Source: Candidatus Abyssobacteria bacterium SURF_17
GTDB lineage: Bacteria > Abyssobacteria > SURF-5
Reading direction: 5' to 3'
Length of the DNA stretch: 64,000 bases
NCBI GenBank assembly: GCA_003598055.1
Contig: QZKI01000065.1
Span: 27,556-91,555, forward strand
Below are positions 44,756 through 53,728 of the stretch, one piece after another (position 1 is the stretch's first letter; each line of letters begins with the position of its first letter). The notes under the pieces are model-generated. The model was given only the letters and a program-made list of their open reading frames with translations. It made no database searches and had not been told where the DNA came from. A program made the translations under genes and the position numbers.

Positions 44756-45258
44756 AACACACGATCTCGGTTCTGGTGGAAAACCAGTTCGGTGTGCTGG
44801 CCCGTATTTCCGGGCTGTTCAGCGGGCGAGGCTTCAACATCGACAGCCTTTCCGTCGGTGAAACTGAAGACACGACGATCTCGCGCATTACGCTCGTCGT
44901 CACGGGCGACGATGCGATAATCGAACAGATCATGAAACAGCTCAATAAGCTTGTGGATGTCATCAAGGTCAACGACCTGACTGAAGACGAGTTCATCGAC
45001 AGAGAGCTCGCTCTCATCAAGGTTAAGTCCGACGGCAAGACGCGGTCCGAAATCATGCAGATAGCCGATATCTTCAGGGGGAAGATTGTGGACGTCGCGC
45101 CTCGCTCGCTCACCGTCGAAGTGACAGGAACGGAGGATAAGGTCCAAGGAATGTTGGAACTCTTGCGCGATTTCGGGATAAAGGAAGTCGTGCGGAGCGG
45201 CAAGATAGCTATCTCACGCGACACAAAAGCGTCGCCGCCTCGGCAGAAAGGCACATAG
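44752..45258 (+). CDS. ilvN: Acetolactate synthase, small (regulatory) subunit
   Basis: 168 residues. The N-terminal ACT domain ([37 protein letters not shown]) binds valine for feedback inhibition. The C-terminal domain ([20 protein letters not shown]) activates IlvB. Coupled to ilvB by a four-base overlap. Last gene before a promoter for leuC. Confidence 0.96.
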   Translation: MKHTISVLVENQFGVLARISGLFSGRGFNIDSLSVGETEDTTISRITLVVTGDDAIIEQIMKQLNKLVDVIKVNDLTEDEFIDRELALIKVKSDGKTRSEIMQIADIFRGKIVDVAPRSLTVEVTGTEDKVQGMLELLRDFGIKEVVRSGKIAISRDTKASPPRQKGT

Positions 45259-45282
45259 AGGCTGACTGCCGCGAGACATATT

Positions 45283-45311
45283 TTGCAAAATGCGCATCCA
45301 AATGATAGAAT
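45283..45311 (+). promoter_or_regulatory. Promoter of leuC
   Basis: TTGCAA (45283-45288), 17-base spacer, TAGAAT (45306-45311), about 65 bases before the leuC ATG. Confidence 0.5.
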
Positions 45312-45375
45312 AATAAGAATTAATGCGGAGCCAAACGGCTGGTCAAGCTATGCAGCCTATTAGAATAATCGTCTT

Positions 45376-46659
45376 ATGCCATCAACTATTGCGGAGAAAA
45401 TACTGGCGTATCACGCCGGTGCGGAGGAAGTGTCGCCCGGCGAGCTGATCAACGCCTCCGTTGATTTCGCACTGGGCAATGACATCACCGCCCCCATTGC
45501 GATTGAAGCATTCAGACAGATAGGCGCAACCAAGGTCTTCAACCCTTCCAGAATCGCCCTCATCGCCGACCATTTCGTTCCCAACAAGGATATCGAAAGC
45601 GCGGAACAGGTGAAGCGCATGCGCACCTTCGCGCGCGAGTATCGCATCAAGCACTTTTATGAAACGGGCAAGATGGGAGTCGAGCACGCTCTTCTGCCCG
45701 AGATGGGTTTGGTTGTGCCGGGGGACCTTGTGATCGGAGCGGATTCGCATACGTGCACCTATGGTGCACTCGGCGCGTTCGCAACCGGCGTCGGCAGCAC
45801 TGACTTTGCGGCGGCTATGGCTACTGGAGAAGTCTGGCTGAGGGTTCCGGAAAGCATCAAGTTCGTCTATCACGGGAAACCCTCAAAGTGGGTGTCGGGC
45901 AAAGACCTTATCTTGCATACTATTGGCCGCATCGGGGTAGATGGCGCACTATACCGCGCGATGGAGTTTTCCGGTGACACCCTTTCCTTCCTCTCCATGG
46001 CCGACAGATTGGCGATGTGCAACATGGCCGTCGAAGCAGGGGCAAAGGCCGGAATCATGGAGCCCGACCGGATAACGCTCGAATACGTCAAAGCGCGCGC
46101 CCAGAGAAAGTTCAAACGCTATGTAAGCGACCCTGAAGCACACTATCGCGAAGTGCTCAAGTTCGATGCCCGCAAGATAGGGCTTCAGGTGGCCTACCCT
46201 CCGCTCCCGTCGAACACGCGGCCGGTCGAGGAGGCAAGCGGCGTACCGATTGACCAGGTTGTCATCGGCTCGTGCACGAACGGTCGGATAGAAGATATGC
46301 GCGTAGCGGCGAAAATCCTCCGGCGGAACAAGGTCCATCGCAACATCCGGTGCCTCATCATACCTGCAACGCCAACCGTGTTCAAGCAGTGCAGCAAGGA
46401 AGGACTGATGGACACTTTCCTCGAAGCCGGAGCAGCAGTATGCACGCCGACGTGTGGCCCCTGCCTGGGCGGCCACATGGGGATACTGGCCGAGGGCGAA
46501 CGTGCGTTGGCGACCACGAATCGGAATTTCGTCGGACGAATGGGGCATCCCAGGAGTGAAGTGTATCTGGCTGGTCCGGCAGTGGCGGCTGCAACCGCCA
46601 TCAGGGGAAAGATAAGCAGCCCGGAACAGGTTCTCAGTAAACGTTCTCGCAAGAAATAA
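45376..46659 (+). CDS. leuC: 3-isopropylmalate dehydratase large subunit (LeuC/HacA-type)
   Basis: 427 residues, the short form of the aconitase superfamily. Cluster Cys are in IGSCTNGRIEDMRVAAKI and CTPTCGPCLGGHMGIL. The front has VIGADSHTCTYGALGAFATG. It isomerises 2- to 3-isopropylmalate with a small subunit; related homoaconitases and methylmalate dehydratases share the sequence. No leuD small subunit is adjacent, so it must be elsewhere. The stop overlaps the next start (TAATG). Confidence 0.9.
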   Translation: MPSTIAEKILAYHAGAEEVSPGELINASVDFALGNDITAPIAIEAFRQIGATKVFNPSRIALIADHFVPNKDIESAEQVKRMRTFAREYRIKHFYETGKMGVEHALLPEMGLVVPGDLVIGADSHTCTYGALGAFATGVGSTDFAAAMATGEVWLRVPESIKFVYHGKPSKWVSGKDLILHTIGRIGVDGALYRAMEFSGDTLSFLSMADRLAMCNMAVEAGAKAGIMEPDRITLEYVKARAQRKFKRYVSDPEAHYREVLKFDARKIGLQVAYPPLPSNTRPVEEASGVPIDQVVIGSCTNGRIEDMRVAAKILRRNKVHRNIRCLIIPATPTVFKQCSKEGLMDTFLEAGAAVCTPTCGPCLGGHMGILAEGERALATTNRNFVGRMGHPRSEVYLAGPAVAAATAIRGKISSPEQVLSKRSRKK

Positions 46660-47372
46660 TGGACAGAAACATGCCCTTACAAAGACTCCTTGATGTTCAG
46701 AAAGTGGACTTGAGAATCATGGACCTCGAGGCGCAGGCCTCATCAATCCCACGGCGGATTCACGAGTGGGACAGCTCGCTCAATGAACAGATGGAAGAGC
46801 TTGCCGAGCTGAAAAAGCAGGCCGAAATATACAAGAAGGAGCAGCGTGCCCTGGAACGTCAACTCGACCAAAAGCAGCAGGAATTGGCGAAATTCAACGC
46901 CCAACTCCCCCTGATAAGGACAAATCGCGAATACAAGGCAATTCTCCTCGAGGTCGATATAGTCGAAAAGGACATCTCACACCTGGAAGAGAAGATTCTG
47001 GCAAAGATGGATGAAGTCGAGAAGGTTGAAGAAAACGCGCGGTTAAAGGAAGCGGAACTGCGAGCGGCACAGAAGAAGATTAGTCAGGAAAAGGATAAGC
47101 TCAAACAAAGACAACGAGAATTGGAGGATTCCCTGAAGGGCACACGGAGTGAACGGAAGCTTTTCACTGCCGACCTTGACAGCTCTCTGCTGAACCAATA
47201 TGACAGAATTCGAAATCGGAAGGGCGGACTTGCGCTCGCGAAGATTCAAGATGAGTCGTGCGGCGCGTGTCACATGGCGCTTCCGCCACAGGTCGTGAAC
47301 GAAGCCATCGGAGGCAAGATAAAAACGTGTCCGAGTTGTTCTCGCCTTCTCTATTGGGATGAACATGAATAA
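46659..47372 (+). CDS. Coiled-coil protein with C-terminal zinc ribbon (CdsZ/CT398 type)
   Basis: 237 residues. Long antiparallel coiled coil from about 10 to 175 (LLDVQKVDLRIMDLEAQA, NREYKAILLEVDIVEKDISH). A C4 zinc ribbon follows: ESCGACHMALPPQV and IKTCPSCSRLLYWD. This architecture is widespread and binds partners such as type III secretion or sigma54-related factors in chlamydiae; the general role is unsettled. The start overlaps the leuC stop. Confidence 0.85.
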   Translation: MDRNMPLQRLLDVQKVDLRIMDLEAQASSIPRRIHEWDSSLNEQMEELAELKKQAEIYKKEQRALERQLDQKQQELAKFNAQLPLIRTNREYKAILLEVDIVEKDISHLEEKILAKMDEVEKVEENARLKEAELRAAQKKISQEKDKLKQRQRELEDSLKGTRSERKLFTADLDSSLLNQYDRIRNRKGGLALAKIQDESCGACHMALPPQVVNEAIGGKIKTCPSCSRLLYWDEHE

Positions 47373-47479
47373 GAGTCAAGGTCAATTCACCCTCACACAC
47401 ACCGTTTACCGGATTGATTCTGAATCGTCCGGATGAAGAGGACGGCGATCCTCCAATGGAGTAACCACACACTATCCCC

Positions 47480-48796
47480 ATGAACTCTCTTGATTACCTC
47501 CTATCTTTTCAACGATTCGGCATCAAGCTCGGGCTGGACAACATCACACACTTGCTCGCCCGTCTCGGGAACCCTCATCACCACTTTCCAGCAGTACACA
47601 TTACGGGAACCAATGGAAAGGGCTCCGTCGCCGCCTTTGTTTGCGCGGTCCTCATGAAGCTGGGGCTCAAAGTCGGCCGTTACATATCGCCGCATCTCGT
47701 TGACTTTTCTGAGCGAATAGTGATAAACGAAGTCCCCATACGTCCGGACGAAATAGACGAGCTTGTGACAGAGATTCGCCCAATCGTGCATGAGATGCAG
47801 CAAGACTCGAGGTTTGGCCACCCTACCTTCTTTGAGGCTGTGACGGCTATGGCATTTCAGCAATTCACACGCTGTGGCGTAGACCTCGCAGTGGTGGAAG
47901 TGGGCATGGGAGGCCGGTATGATTCCACGAACGTCGTGCGGTCTTGCCTTTCGGTCATCACCAACGTGGAGCTCGAACACCGTGAGTATCTCGGAGACAC
48001 CCTCGAAAAGATTGCAGTCGAAAAGGCGGGCATCATAAAGCCCGGCGTCGACGTTGTTTCGGCCGCTGTTCAACCTGAGGTCAAACGAATCATCGACTCC
48101 AAAGCCGCCGAGTGTGGTTCCAAGGTCTATTACGCATCTGCGGATTTCCATTTCGACGCCCGCGCCGGCGTGTTTCCGCGACAGTGGCTGCAATTCGTGA
48201 GCCCGTGGACGCAACTGAAAGACGTAGAGATTAACCTCCCCGGCGGGTTCCAGGCGCAGAATGCCGCAGTCGCCTTGATGGGCCTCGACCTGTTGCAGCA
48301 AAGGGGGATCATTCCTCGTAATGAAACTGCTCTTCGCCGGGGAATGGCCGAGGCATATTGGCCGGCCCGCCTCGAAAAGCTCTCCGATTCGCCTTTCCTG
48401 CTCCTCGATGGCGCCCATAATCCAGCAGCCATGCGTTCACTGGTGGAAGCTGTCCGCCAGTTGTTCCCGGGACGCACAATTCTGCCGGTCCTGGGCATGC
48501 TCGCTGACAAAGATGCCCGCGAGTGCCTCCGAACACTGAGGACGCTGACCGACAGGATTATCGTGACACAGCCTGCATACGAACGCGCCATGCCTGCGGC
48601 GAGCCTCGCACGCCTGGCGCATGATGTTTTTCCCGTTGTGCGATGTCATGAAACCATCGCAAAGGCGCTTCAGGAAGCTCTAGCAACTGCTTCTCCGAAA
48701 GACATCATCATCGTAACCGGTTCGCTTTTCAATGTGGCCGAGGTCAGATGTTTCGTTGCCGATATGCTGAGCGAGACTGACGCTTCTCGCATCTGA
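47480..48796 (+). CDS. folC: Folylpolyglutamate synthase / dihydrofolate synthase
   Basis: 438 residues, Mur-ligase fold. P-loop AVHITGTNGKGSVAAFVCAV at about 38-57, SPHLVDFSERIVIN, the metal-binding VEVGMGGRYDSTNV and the C-terminal LLDGAHNPAAM. It adds glutamate to dihydropteroate and folates. It lies 108 bases after the zinc-ribbon gene and 17 bases before the ROK kinase. Confidence 0.96.
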   Translation: MNSLDYLLSFQRFGIKLGLDNITHLLARLGNPHHHFPAVHITGTNGKGSVAAFVCAVLMKLGLKVGRYISPHLVDFSERIVINEVPIRPDEIDELVTEIRPIVHEMQQDSRFGHPTFFEAVTAMAFQQFTRCGVDLAVVEVGMGGRYDSTNVVRSCLSVITNVELEHREYLGDTLEKIAVEKAGIIKPGVDVVSAAVQPEVKRIIDSKAAECGSKVYYASADFHFDARAGVFPRQWLQFVSPWTQLKDVEINLPGGFQAQNAAVALMGLDLLQQRGIIPRNETALRRGMAEAYWPARLEKLSDSPFLLLDGAHNPAAMRSLVEAVRQLFPGRTILPVLGMLADKDARECLRTLRTLTDRIIVTQPAYERAMPAASLARLAHDVFPVVRCHETIAKALQEALATASPKDIIIVTGSLFNVAEVRCFVADMLSETDASRI

Positions 48797-48812
48797 CCGA
48801 AGAGGGTAGGGG

Positions 48813-49808
48813 ATGGGACCATCAAGACGGCGCTACTACCTCGGGATTGACATAGGCGCCACATGGGTCAAGATGGGTATTGTAGGACACCGCGGATTCC
48901 TTAGAGCGAAAGAGGAGTTCGATACGAGAGAAATCAGAAGCCCGCGACAATTCCTGTCCAGAACACAGGAGACCATCGAGGGTCTGCTAAAAGCAAGCAG
49001 TATCGAGAGGGCTGCGGTTGGAGGCACGGGCGTGGGAGCACCCGGATGGGTCGACTATTCCAATGGGATTGTGCGCGAGCTCACGAACATTCCCAAATGG
49101 CATGATGTCCCGCTGGCGGACCAACTGACGCGAGCAACCGGCCTGCAAACGTTTGTGGACAACGATGCAAACGTGATGGCGGTGGGGGAATTGATTCATG
49201 GGGCCGGACGCGGCCACGTGAACTTTATCTGTCTCACGCTCGGTACCGGCGTCGGAGGAGCCATCATAATCAATGGAAAGATTTACCGGGGCGCCCGCGG
49301 ACTTGCGGGCGAAATCGGTCACATGGTTCTTGACCACAATGGCCCGCGATGCGCATGCGGCGCAAACGGTTGCCTCGAGAGATATGTGGGCAACCGGTTC
49401 ATCGTGGCAAATGCTGTGAGACGACTTGAGGAAGGCCGTGGCGCCCGCCGGAGAAGCACCATCCTGAAGTTGGCAAACCATGACGTGAACGCGATTACTC
49501 CAAAGCTTCTTGCCGAGGCTGCTGCTCAAGGGGATGCGATTGCTCGAGAGGTGTGGCGTGAGACGGGCCAATACATCGGAACCGCTTTGGCGGTGCTCGT
49601 CAACCTCTTGAATCCCGAATGTTTCATCATCGGCGGGGGAGTGGCCAAGGCAGGTCATGTCCTCTTCGACCCTATCCGAAAGACATTGGCCAGGTTGGCG
49701 ATGAATAAACTGGGGCGAGTCACTCCAGTCCGGGAGGCTCAGCTTGGAGAGGATGCAGGTATCGTCGGAGCCGCCACATTTGCCCGAACCTGCACGGAAA
49801 CAGGTTAG
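48813..49808 (+). CDS. ROK-family sugar kinase (glucokinase type)
   Basis: 331 residues. ATP-binding LGIDIGATWVKMGIVG at the N-terminus, active-site VDNDANVMAVGELIHGAGRG, TLGTGVGGAIIINGKIYRG with ELGH-like GEIGHMVLD, and the zinc motif CACGANGCLERYVGN. The Zn-type ROK with EIGH usually phosphorylates glucose, but other hexoses or ManNAc are possible. No DNA-binding domain. Converges with the next gene, their stops overlapping. Confidence 0.9.
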   Translation: MGPSRRRYYLGIDIGATWVKMGIVGHRGFLRAKEEFDTREIRSPRQFLSRTQETIEGLLKASSIERAAVGGTGVGAPGWVDYSNGIVRELTNIPKWHDVPLADQLTRATGLQTFVDNDANVMAVGELIHGAGRGHVNFICLTLGTGVGGAIIINGKIYRGARGLAGEIGHMVLDHNGPRCACGANGCLERYVGNRFIVANAVRRLEEGRGARRRSTILKLANHDVNAITPKLLAEAAAQGDAIAREVWRETGQYIGTALAVLVNLLNPECFIIGGGVAKAGHVLFDPIRKTLARLAMNKLGRVTPVREAQLGEDAGIVGAATFARTCTETG

Positions 49809-50767
49809 TGCCCCACGCGGTAATTCAGTTTATCTTCGTGGTAGACAACGGTGTATCTCTGTTTGAGCGCATCAATGAACTCGTCGTATAGCCTGCCCTG
49901 TATTTGCTGAGCGACATTTTCAAAGGGCGCCTTTTCGATGCGGTCGACCAATCTTGCCACGGCATACTGGTCCTTCCCTTCAGCATGAAGGAAAAAGGGG
50001 TCGGAAACCTGGCCGACTTCAATCATCTCGATCTTCTCCCGCATCGAGGGGGCGATTTGGGCAAGTGATGCCGGCGGAGTCACTCCTGCAAAAATGATGC
50101 GCGGTTTGTCCTTCAGGGAAGCAAGAGCAGCACCCAACGTCATGCCCTCTTCTTTCGTCTTTCGGTGAACCTGATCGAGTGCACGCTTGTCCGAGGAATC
50201 AACCACAAGAAGTTCACAGCTCACGAGTGGGGGAGAAAACCTGAACAGTTCCGGGTGCTCGTCGTAATATTTCCGAAGAGCGTCCTCCGAGAGTTGCTGT
50301 TTAAGCAGTTTATCGATCAAAAGCCTCCGTCGTGTTTTCTCGATCTCCTGGCGCGAGTGGCCCTCGCCGCCGTGATGGGTGTGGGCATGTCCGGTAGTGG
50401 CATCCGGCACCGTTTCCTTGACACCGTTCGTTGCGGTGTTCTGTTCCTCGCGCTCCTCGAGGAGCGCCTCAACTTCCTCATCGGGAACAACAATGCCGCG
50501 AGCAACAGCCTCTCTTTCAAGCAGATGCTCCACAACCATGGCCTGCAGGACGGCCCGCCGCGCCTGCAAGCGCGTCGAGTCGTTGGGGTCGTTTGTCCGG
50601 GCGCGCTGCTCAAAGGGAAGCTCCCTGATTCGCAGCATAAGGTCGTTGAGTCGGATAGGGTCGCCGCCGACTTCCGCGAGAACTTCGCGGCCTTCCTCAA
50701 TAATCAGCCCACATCCCCATAACGTCAGCAGTATCAACAGACAGAGCAAACAAATCGCTGATTTCAT
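49805..50767 (-). CDS. SurA/PrsA-like peptidyl-prolyl isomerase lipoprotein with a His-rich insert
   Basis: 320 residues. Signal peptide LLCLLILLTLWGCGLIIEEG with lipobox LWGC. A SurA-N-like helical domain covers about 30-165 (VGGDPIRLNDLMLRIREL, RRAVLQAMVVEHLLEREAVA), interrupted by a loop with GHAHTHHGGEGHS near 122-134. A degenerate parvulin-like domain covers about 180-295. It likely assists folding of exported proteins. The His cluster may bind metal. Own promoter upstream. Confidence 0.8.
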   Translation of the reverse strand: MKSAICLLCLLILLTLWGCGLIIEEGREVLAEVGGDPIRLNDLMLRIRELPFEQRARTNDPNDSTRLQARRAVLQAMVVEHLLEREAVARGIVVPDEEVEALLEEREEQNTATNGVKETVPDATTGHAHTHHGGEGHSRQEIEKTRRRLLIDKLLKQQLSEDALRKYYDEHPELFRFSPPLVSCELLVVDSSDKRALDQVHRKTKEEGMTLGAALASLKDKPRIIFAGVTPPASLAQIAPSMREKIEMIEVGQVSDPFFLHAEGKDQYAVARLVDRIEKAPFENVAQQIQGRLYDEFIDALKQRYTVVYHEDKLNYRVGH

Positions 50768-50794
50768 ATAAGTTCCTTCCCCAAAAGTGTCCCC

Positions 50795-50823
50795 ATTATA
50801 TCACGGCGCTATGCGTTTAACAA
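50795..50823 (-). promoter_or_regulatory. Promoter of the SurA/PrsA-like lipoprotein gene
   Basis: Minus strand: TTGTTA (50818-50823), 17-base spacer, perfect TATAAT (50795-50800). The start codon is 28 bases downstream with AAGGAA before it. Confidence 0.65.
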
Positions 50824-50913
50824 ACTCTGTCGGTCGCCGGCTGGCATATTGCGTGGTCTCCGGTCGCGCGGGCTTCGACTTCCTAACATGATGGAATCCG
50901 CGAACAATCTCGA

Positions 50914-50942
50914 TTGCGTTTTCCAGCCTGATATGCTACCAT
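50914..50942 (+). promoter_or_regulatory. Promoter candidate of the PfkB-family kinase
   Basis: TTGCGT (50914-50919), 17-base spacer, TACCAT (50937-50942). Together with the divergent promoter it accounts for the 304-base gap 50768-51071; nothing else is seen there. Confidence 0.4.
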
Positions 50943-51071
50943 CAGGCTCTGAGCCTCACCGCAGCACCGCATGCAGACGCATAAATACCTCTGTGTCGTA
51001 CCGTGCATCTGGAGGTCAAATATGAGCGGCACCCGCACATTGGACGAGACAAAAAATATCAGGAGAACACC

Positions 51072-51977
51072 ATGGCTGTTTTAGTAGTTGGGTCCGTTGC
51101 GCTCGATACCGTGGTAACCCCATTCGGAAAAGCCGACGAAGCGCTCGGAGGGTCTGCAACCTACTTCTCACTTGCGGCAAGCTACTTCGACCATCCCCGA
51201 CTTGTTGCAGTCGTCGGTGAAGATTTCCCGGAGGAACATAAGCAAACCCTGCGACGATGCAACGTGGACACCGAAGGCTTGGAGGTCCGTGCAGGCAAAA
51301 CCTTCCGATGGGCCGGAAAGTATGGATTTGACCTAAACCAGCGCGAAACGCTGTCCACGCACCTGAATGTATTTGAGCATTTCCATCCGCGTTTGCCCGG
51401 CAACTACCGTGAGTCGGAATACGTCTTCCTCGGCAATATTCACCCGCGCCTCCAACTCGAAGTGCTCGACCAGGTCAGTTCACCCGTCTTCGTCGCGTGC
51501 GACACGATGAACTTCTGGATAGAAAATGAACGAGAAACGCTCTGCGAAGTGATCAAGAGAGTGGACGCGATTGTGCTCAACGATTCTGAAGCGCGAGAAC
51601 TCGCGTGCGAACCGAACCTTGCCAAGGCCGCCCGAAACATACAGGAATTGGGCTGTCTCAAAGTCATCATCAAGAAGGGGGAACACGGATGCCTCTTCTT
51701 TACGCCACACAGTCACTTCTCAGCGCCTGCATATCCCCTCGAATCAGTCTACGATCCCACGGGTGCGGGCGATTCCTTCGCAGGCGGGTTCATGGGCTAC
51801 CTCGCACGCCATGGCAAGCTTGATGAACTAAGCATAAGGCGGGCAATAATTTACGGAAGCGTTCTAGCCTCTTTTACTGTAGAACGCTTCGGTGTCCAAC
51901 GCCTTTTAGGCCTGTCCGAGCCTGAGGTGCTGGCACGGTACAAAGAGTTTTTGGAAATAACGAGATTCGACAGCTAA
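51072..51977 (+). CDS. PfkB-family carbohydrate or nucleoside kinase
   Basis: 301 residues. LVVGSVALDTVVTPFGKADE and ALGGSATYFSLAASYF at the N-terminus and the ATP/anion-hole signature YDPTGAGDSFAGGFMGYLAR near 230 with catalytic Asp. NDSEARELA (the N-x-x-E metal motif) lies near 165. The substrate is not deducible; the pattern is ribokinase-like. ATG 51072 follows AGGAG directly; the frame from 51003 has a non-family extension. Monocistronic. Confidence 0.85.
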   Translation: MAVLVVGSVALDTVVTPFGKADEALGGSATYFSLAASYFDHPRLVAVVGEDFPEEHKQTLRRCNVDTEGLEVRAGKTFRWAGKYGFDLNQRETLSTHLNVFEHFHPRLPGNYRESEYVFLGNIHPRLQLEVLDQVSSPVFVACDTMNFWIENERETLCEVIKRVDAIVLNDSEARELACEPNLAKAARNIQELGCLKVIIKKGEHGCLFFTPHSHFSAPAYPLESVYDPTGAGDSFAGGFMGYLARHGKLDELSIRRAIIYGSVLASFTVERFGVQRLLGLSEPEVLARYKEFLEITRFDS

Positions 51978-52057
51978 CGCCAGCCCTTTTTCCTAAAATC
52001 TCCGGGGCAGATGCGTTCTCGTGAGCTTTGTGGCCCGATAAACTCATATGATTTCGG

Positions 52058-52086
52058 TTGCAAAATGTGGGCTTGTCGGCTATAAT
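52058..52086 (+). promoter_or_regulatory. Promoter of tRNA-Gly and fmdB
   Basis: TTGCAA (52058-52063), 17-base spacer, perfect TATAAT (52081-52086), 15 bases before the tRNA. Confidence 0.7.
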
Positions 52087-52100
52087 GTATTCGTAAAGAT

Positions 52101-52173
52101 GCGGGATTAACTCAGCTGGTAGAGTGTCAGCTTCCCAAGCTGAAAGTCGCGGGTTCGAATCCCGTATCCCGCT
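52101..52173 (+). tRNA. tRNA-Gly (anticodon CCC)
   Basis: 73 nucleotides, no encoded CCA. Acceptor GCGGGAT / ATCCCGC. D-arm ACTC/GAGT. Anticodon stem TCAGC/GCTGA with loop TTCCCAA. T-arm GCGGG-TTCGAAT-CCCGT. Discriminator T. It reads GGG codons. Confidence 0.95.
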
Positions 52174-52210
52174 CTATCGTTAGAAACCAGGCAGGGGAGA
52201 AGGGAGCAAC

Positions 52211-52432
52211 ATGCCGATATACGAATTCGAATGTGGCAAATGCCACCACAGCTTTGAGGCACTCCTACGCAGCTCCAACGCTCCATTCCCTCCGTGCGAG
52301 AAGTGCGGAAACAAGCGAGTGCGCAAGTGCGTCTCGCGTTTTGGCTTCTCCAGCGGCGGCAAGACTGTCTCGTCGCTCGGCACATCCGGCTGCGGCAGTT
52401 GCACATCCTCCAATTGCTCAAGTTGCCATTGA
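52211..52432 (+). CDS. FmdB-family zinc ribbon protein
   Basis: 73 residues. Starts with the family hallmark MPIYEFECGKCHHSFE, followed by CEKCGNKRVRK. The tail is rich in Gly, Ser and Cys (GCGSCTSSNCSSC). GGGAG 4 bases before the ATG. FmdB-type proteins are widespread small putative regulators with no settled function. It lies 37 bases after tRNA-Gly, likely on the same transcript. Confidence 0.9.
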   Translation: MPIYEFECGKCHHSFEALLRSSNAPFPPCEKCGNKRVRKCVSRFGFSSGGKTVSSLGTSGCGSCTSSNCSSCH

Positions 52433-52819
52433 GCAAGGTCACTTAGTACCGTTCCATAGCGCGATTTTGCCCCTCATGTGAATGCAGCTATTTGAGACAT
52501 CCTTTTCGTCAAGCGATATTCCCGTGGCCGCATATAACTCCCGGTGATAAGGTATCCAATATGAGGTGTCTAACTTTTTTTATTGCAAAGACTTATGGAT
52601 TAGGCAGTCAGAAACGGGTTCAGGCAGAATTCGGCCTCGATACGGCTGGCCATTCTATCGCGGCGGGCGAGTGCGGCATGGTTGTGCCCAAAAAATGGTC
52701 GAAAAGACGATAGGTGTTAGCATGCCTTCAAAGCAACGTGGTCGCGGCCTCTGCTCAAGTAGACATAAGTACTATTATCGGACATTGCAGAAGCCAGTAA
52801 TTAGCCACATCAGGACCTC
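52433..52819. other. Intergenic region without a recognisable gene
   Basis: 387 bases between fmdB and the convergent VWA gene. Several short frames are open but none looks like a protein family or has a proper ribosome-binding site. I see no terminator or repeat of note. Confidence 0.5.
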
Positions 52820-53728
52820 TTAAGTCAGCAGGTCAGCTACGAGCCGGTTCAGTGTCCGCGGCAGACTTTCAAATGAAGGCGCCCTATAAAGCATCCCATG
52901 GCCGCCCACAGCCAGAGCAGAACACATTGCCGGGTCCGTATTGAAGTCCCCCAGCAAAACGACATGCAGATTTCGATACCTGCTTGCTACAGGAAGCGGG
53001 CTGCCACCAGCCGTGTACTTTCCGTCGGACAAAAGAATTCCGACTCGCTTCTTGTGCCGTCCGGCGGCCAGTTGGCGAAGGCCTTCCTCGAGGGCTGCCT
53101 CGACGTTGGTATAGCCGACCGCGGGAACCTGAAGGATTTTCGTCACGACCTGCTCGATTGGCATTCTGGCGCGCATCTTCTTGAGAGTGGATGCCGTGGA
53201 CTCAAACGAGATTATAGCAAAATCCTCTGATGGAAGCTTGTAGGCAACAACAGCAGCGGCAACGGCAAGCAAGGCGAGCTTCTTTCCGGTCATCGAAAGC
53301 GACGTGTCCAGCATGAGTGCGCAGTCACAACGCTTCTGTTCCTTGATGTCCAGGATGATATCCGTGCTTTCCAGAACTGGTTTGGTGAGCACATTTTCAA
53401 GTGTCTGGTCAATATTGAGCTCGCCGAATGGGTGTAATGAGAGCGTACTTGTTGCTTTTCGGGTTTCTTTCTTCGAGGCGCCGATTATGGCTCGAGCACG
53501 CGTGAGAATCGCTCGAACCGCGGCTTTTCGGACCTGCTCAAGTTGGACGGGAACGTGCCTCAGCGCTGCCTGAACATCATGATACCGTGCAGCTATCTCC
53601 CAGGCAGTGTCAGACGCGGAGCTGATGTTCAGGAATCCTGGGATGAGGTTAGCGTAAGATATGTCTGCATAAGGACTTACATGCTGGCTACCTGGCCTGG
53701 TATGTGACGGACGTGCGGAATCTAGTCT
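52820..53728 (-). CDS. VWA-domain portion, in the -1 frame of the MoxR gene (no own start codon upstream of 53392)
   Basis: The VWA domain (from about 53340 on) has a complete metal-ion-dependent adhesion site: ALMLDTSLSMTGKK (DxSxS), VGYTNVEAAL (Thr) and LLSDGKYTAGG (Asp). The frame is open from the A-run of moxR and encodes a clearly protein-like stretch (SKKETRKATSTLSLHPFGEL, IDQTLENVLTKPVLESTDII). Between 53728 and 53392 there is no ATG, GTG or TTG in frame, and GTG 53392 begins inside the conserved region. So the N-terminal ~110 residues can be made only by frameshifting from moxR. Alone from GTG 53392 it would give 190 residues. VWA proteins bind partners through the metal site and pair with MoxR ATPases. 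Confidence 0.8.
   Translation of the reverse strand, partial: RLDSARPSHTRPGSQHVSPYADISYANLIPGFLNISSASDTAWEIAARYHDVQAALRHVPVQLEQVRKAAVRAILTRARAIIGASKKETRKATSTLSLHPFGELNIDQTLENVLTKPVLESTDIILDIKEQKRCDCALMLDTSLSMTGKKLALLAVAAAVVAYKLPSEDFAIISFESTASTLKKMRARMPIEQVVTKILQVPAVGYTNVEAALEEGLRQLAAGRHKKRVGILLSDGKYTAGGSPLPVASRYRNLHVVLLGDFNTDPAMCSALAVGGHGMLYRAPSFESLPRTLNRLVADLLT

Noticed and set aside
52492..52823. Short plus-strand frames between fmdB and the VWA gene
   Set aside because: No ribosome-binding site, no family resemblance, overlapping alternative frames.
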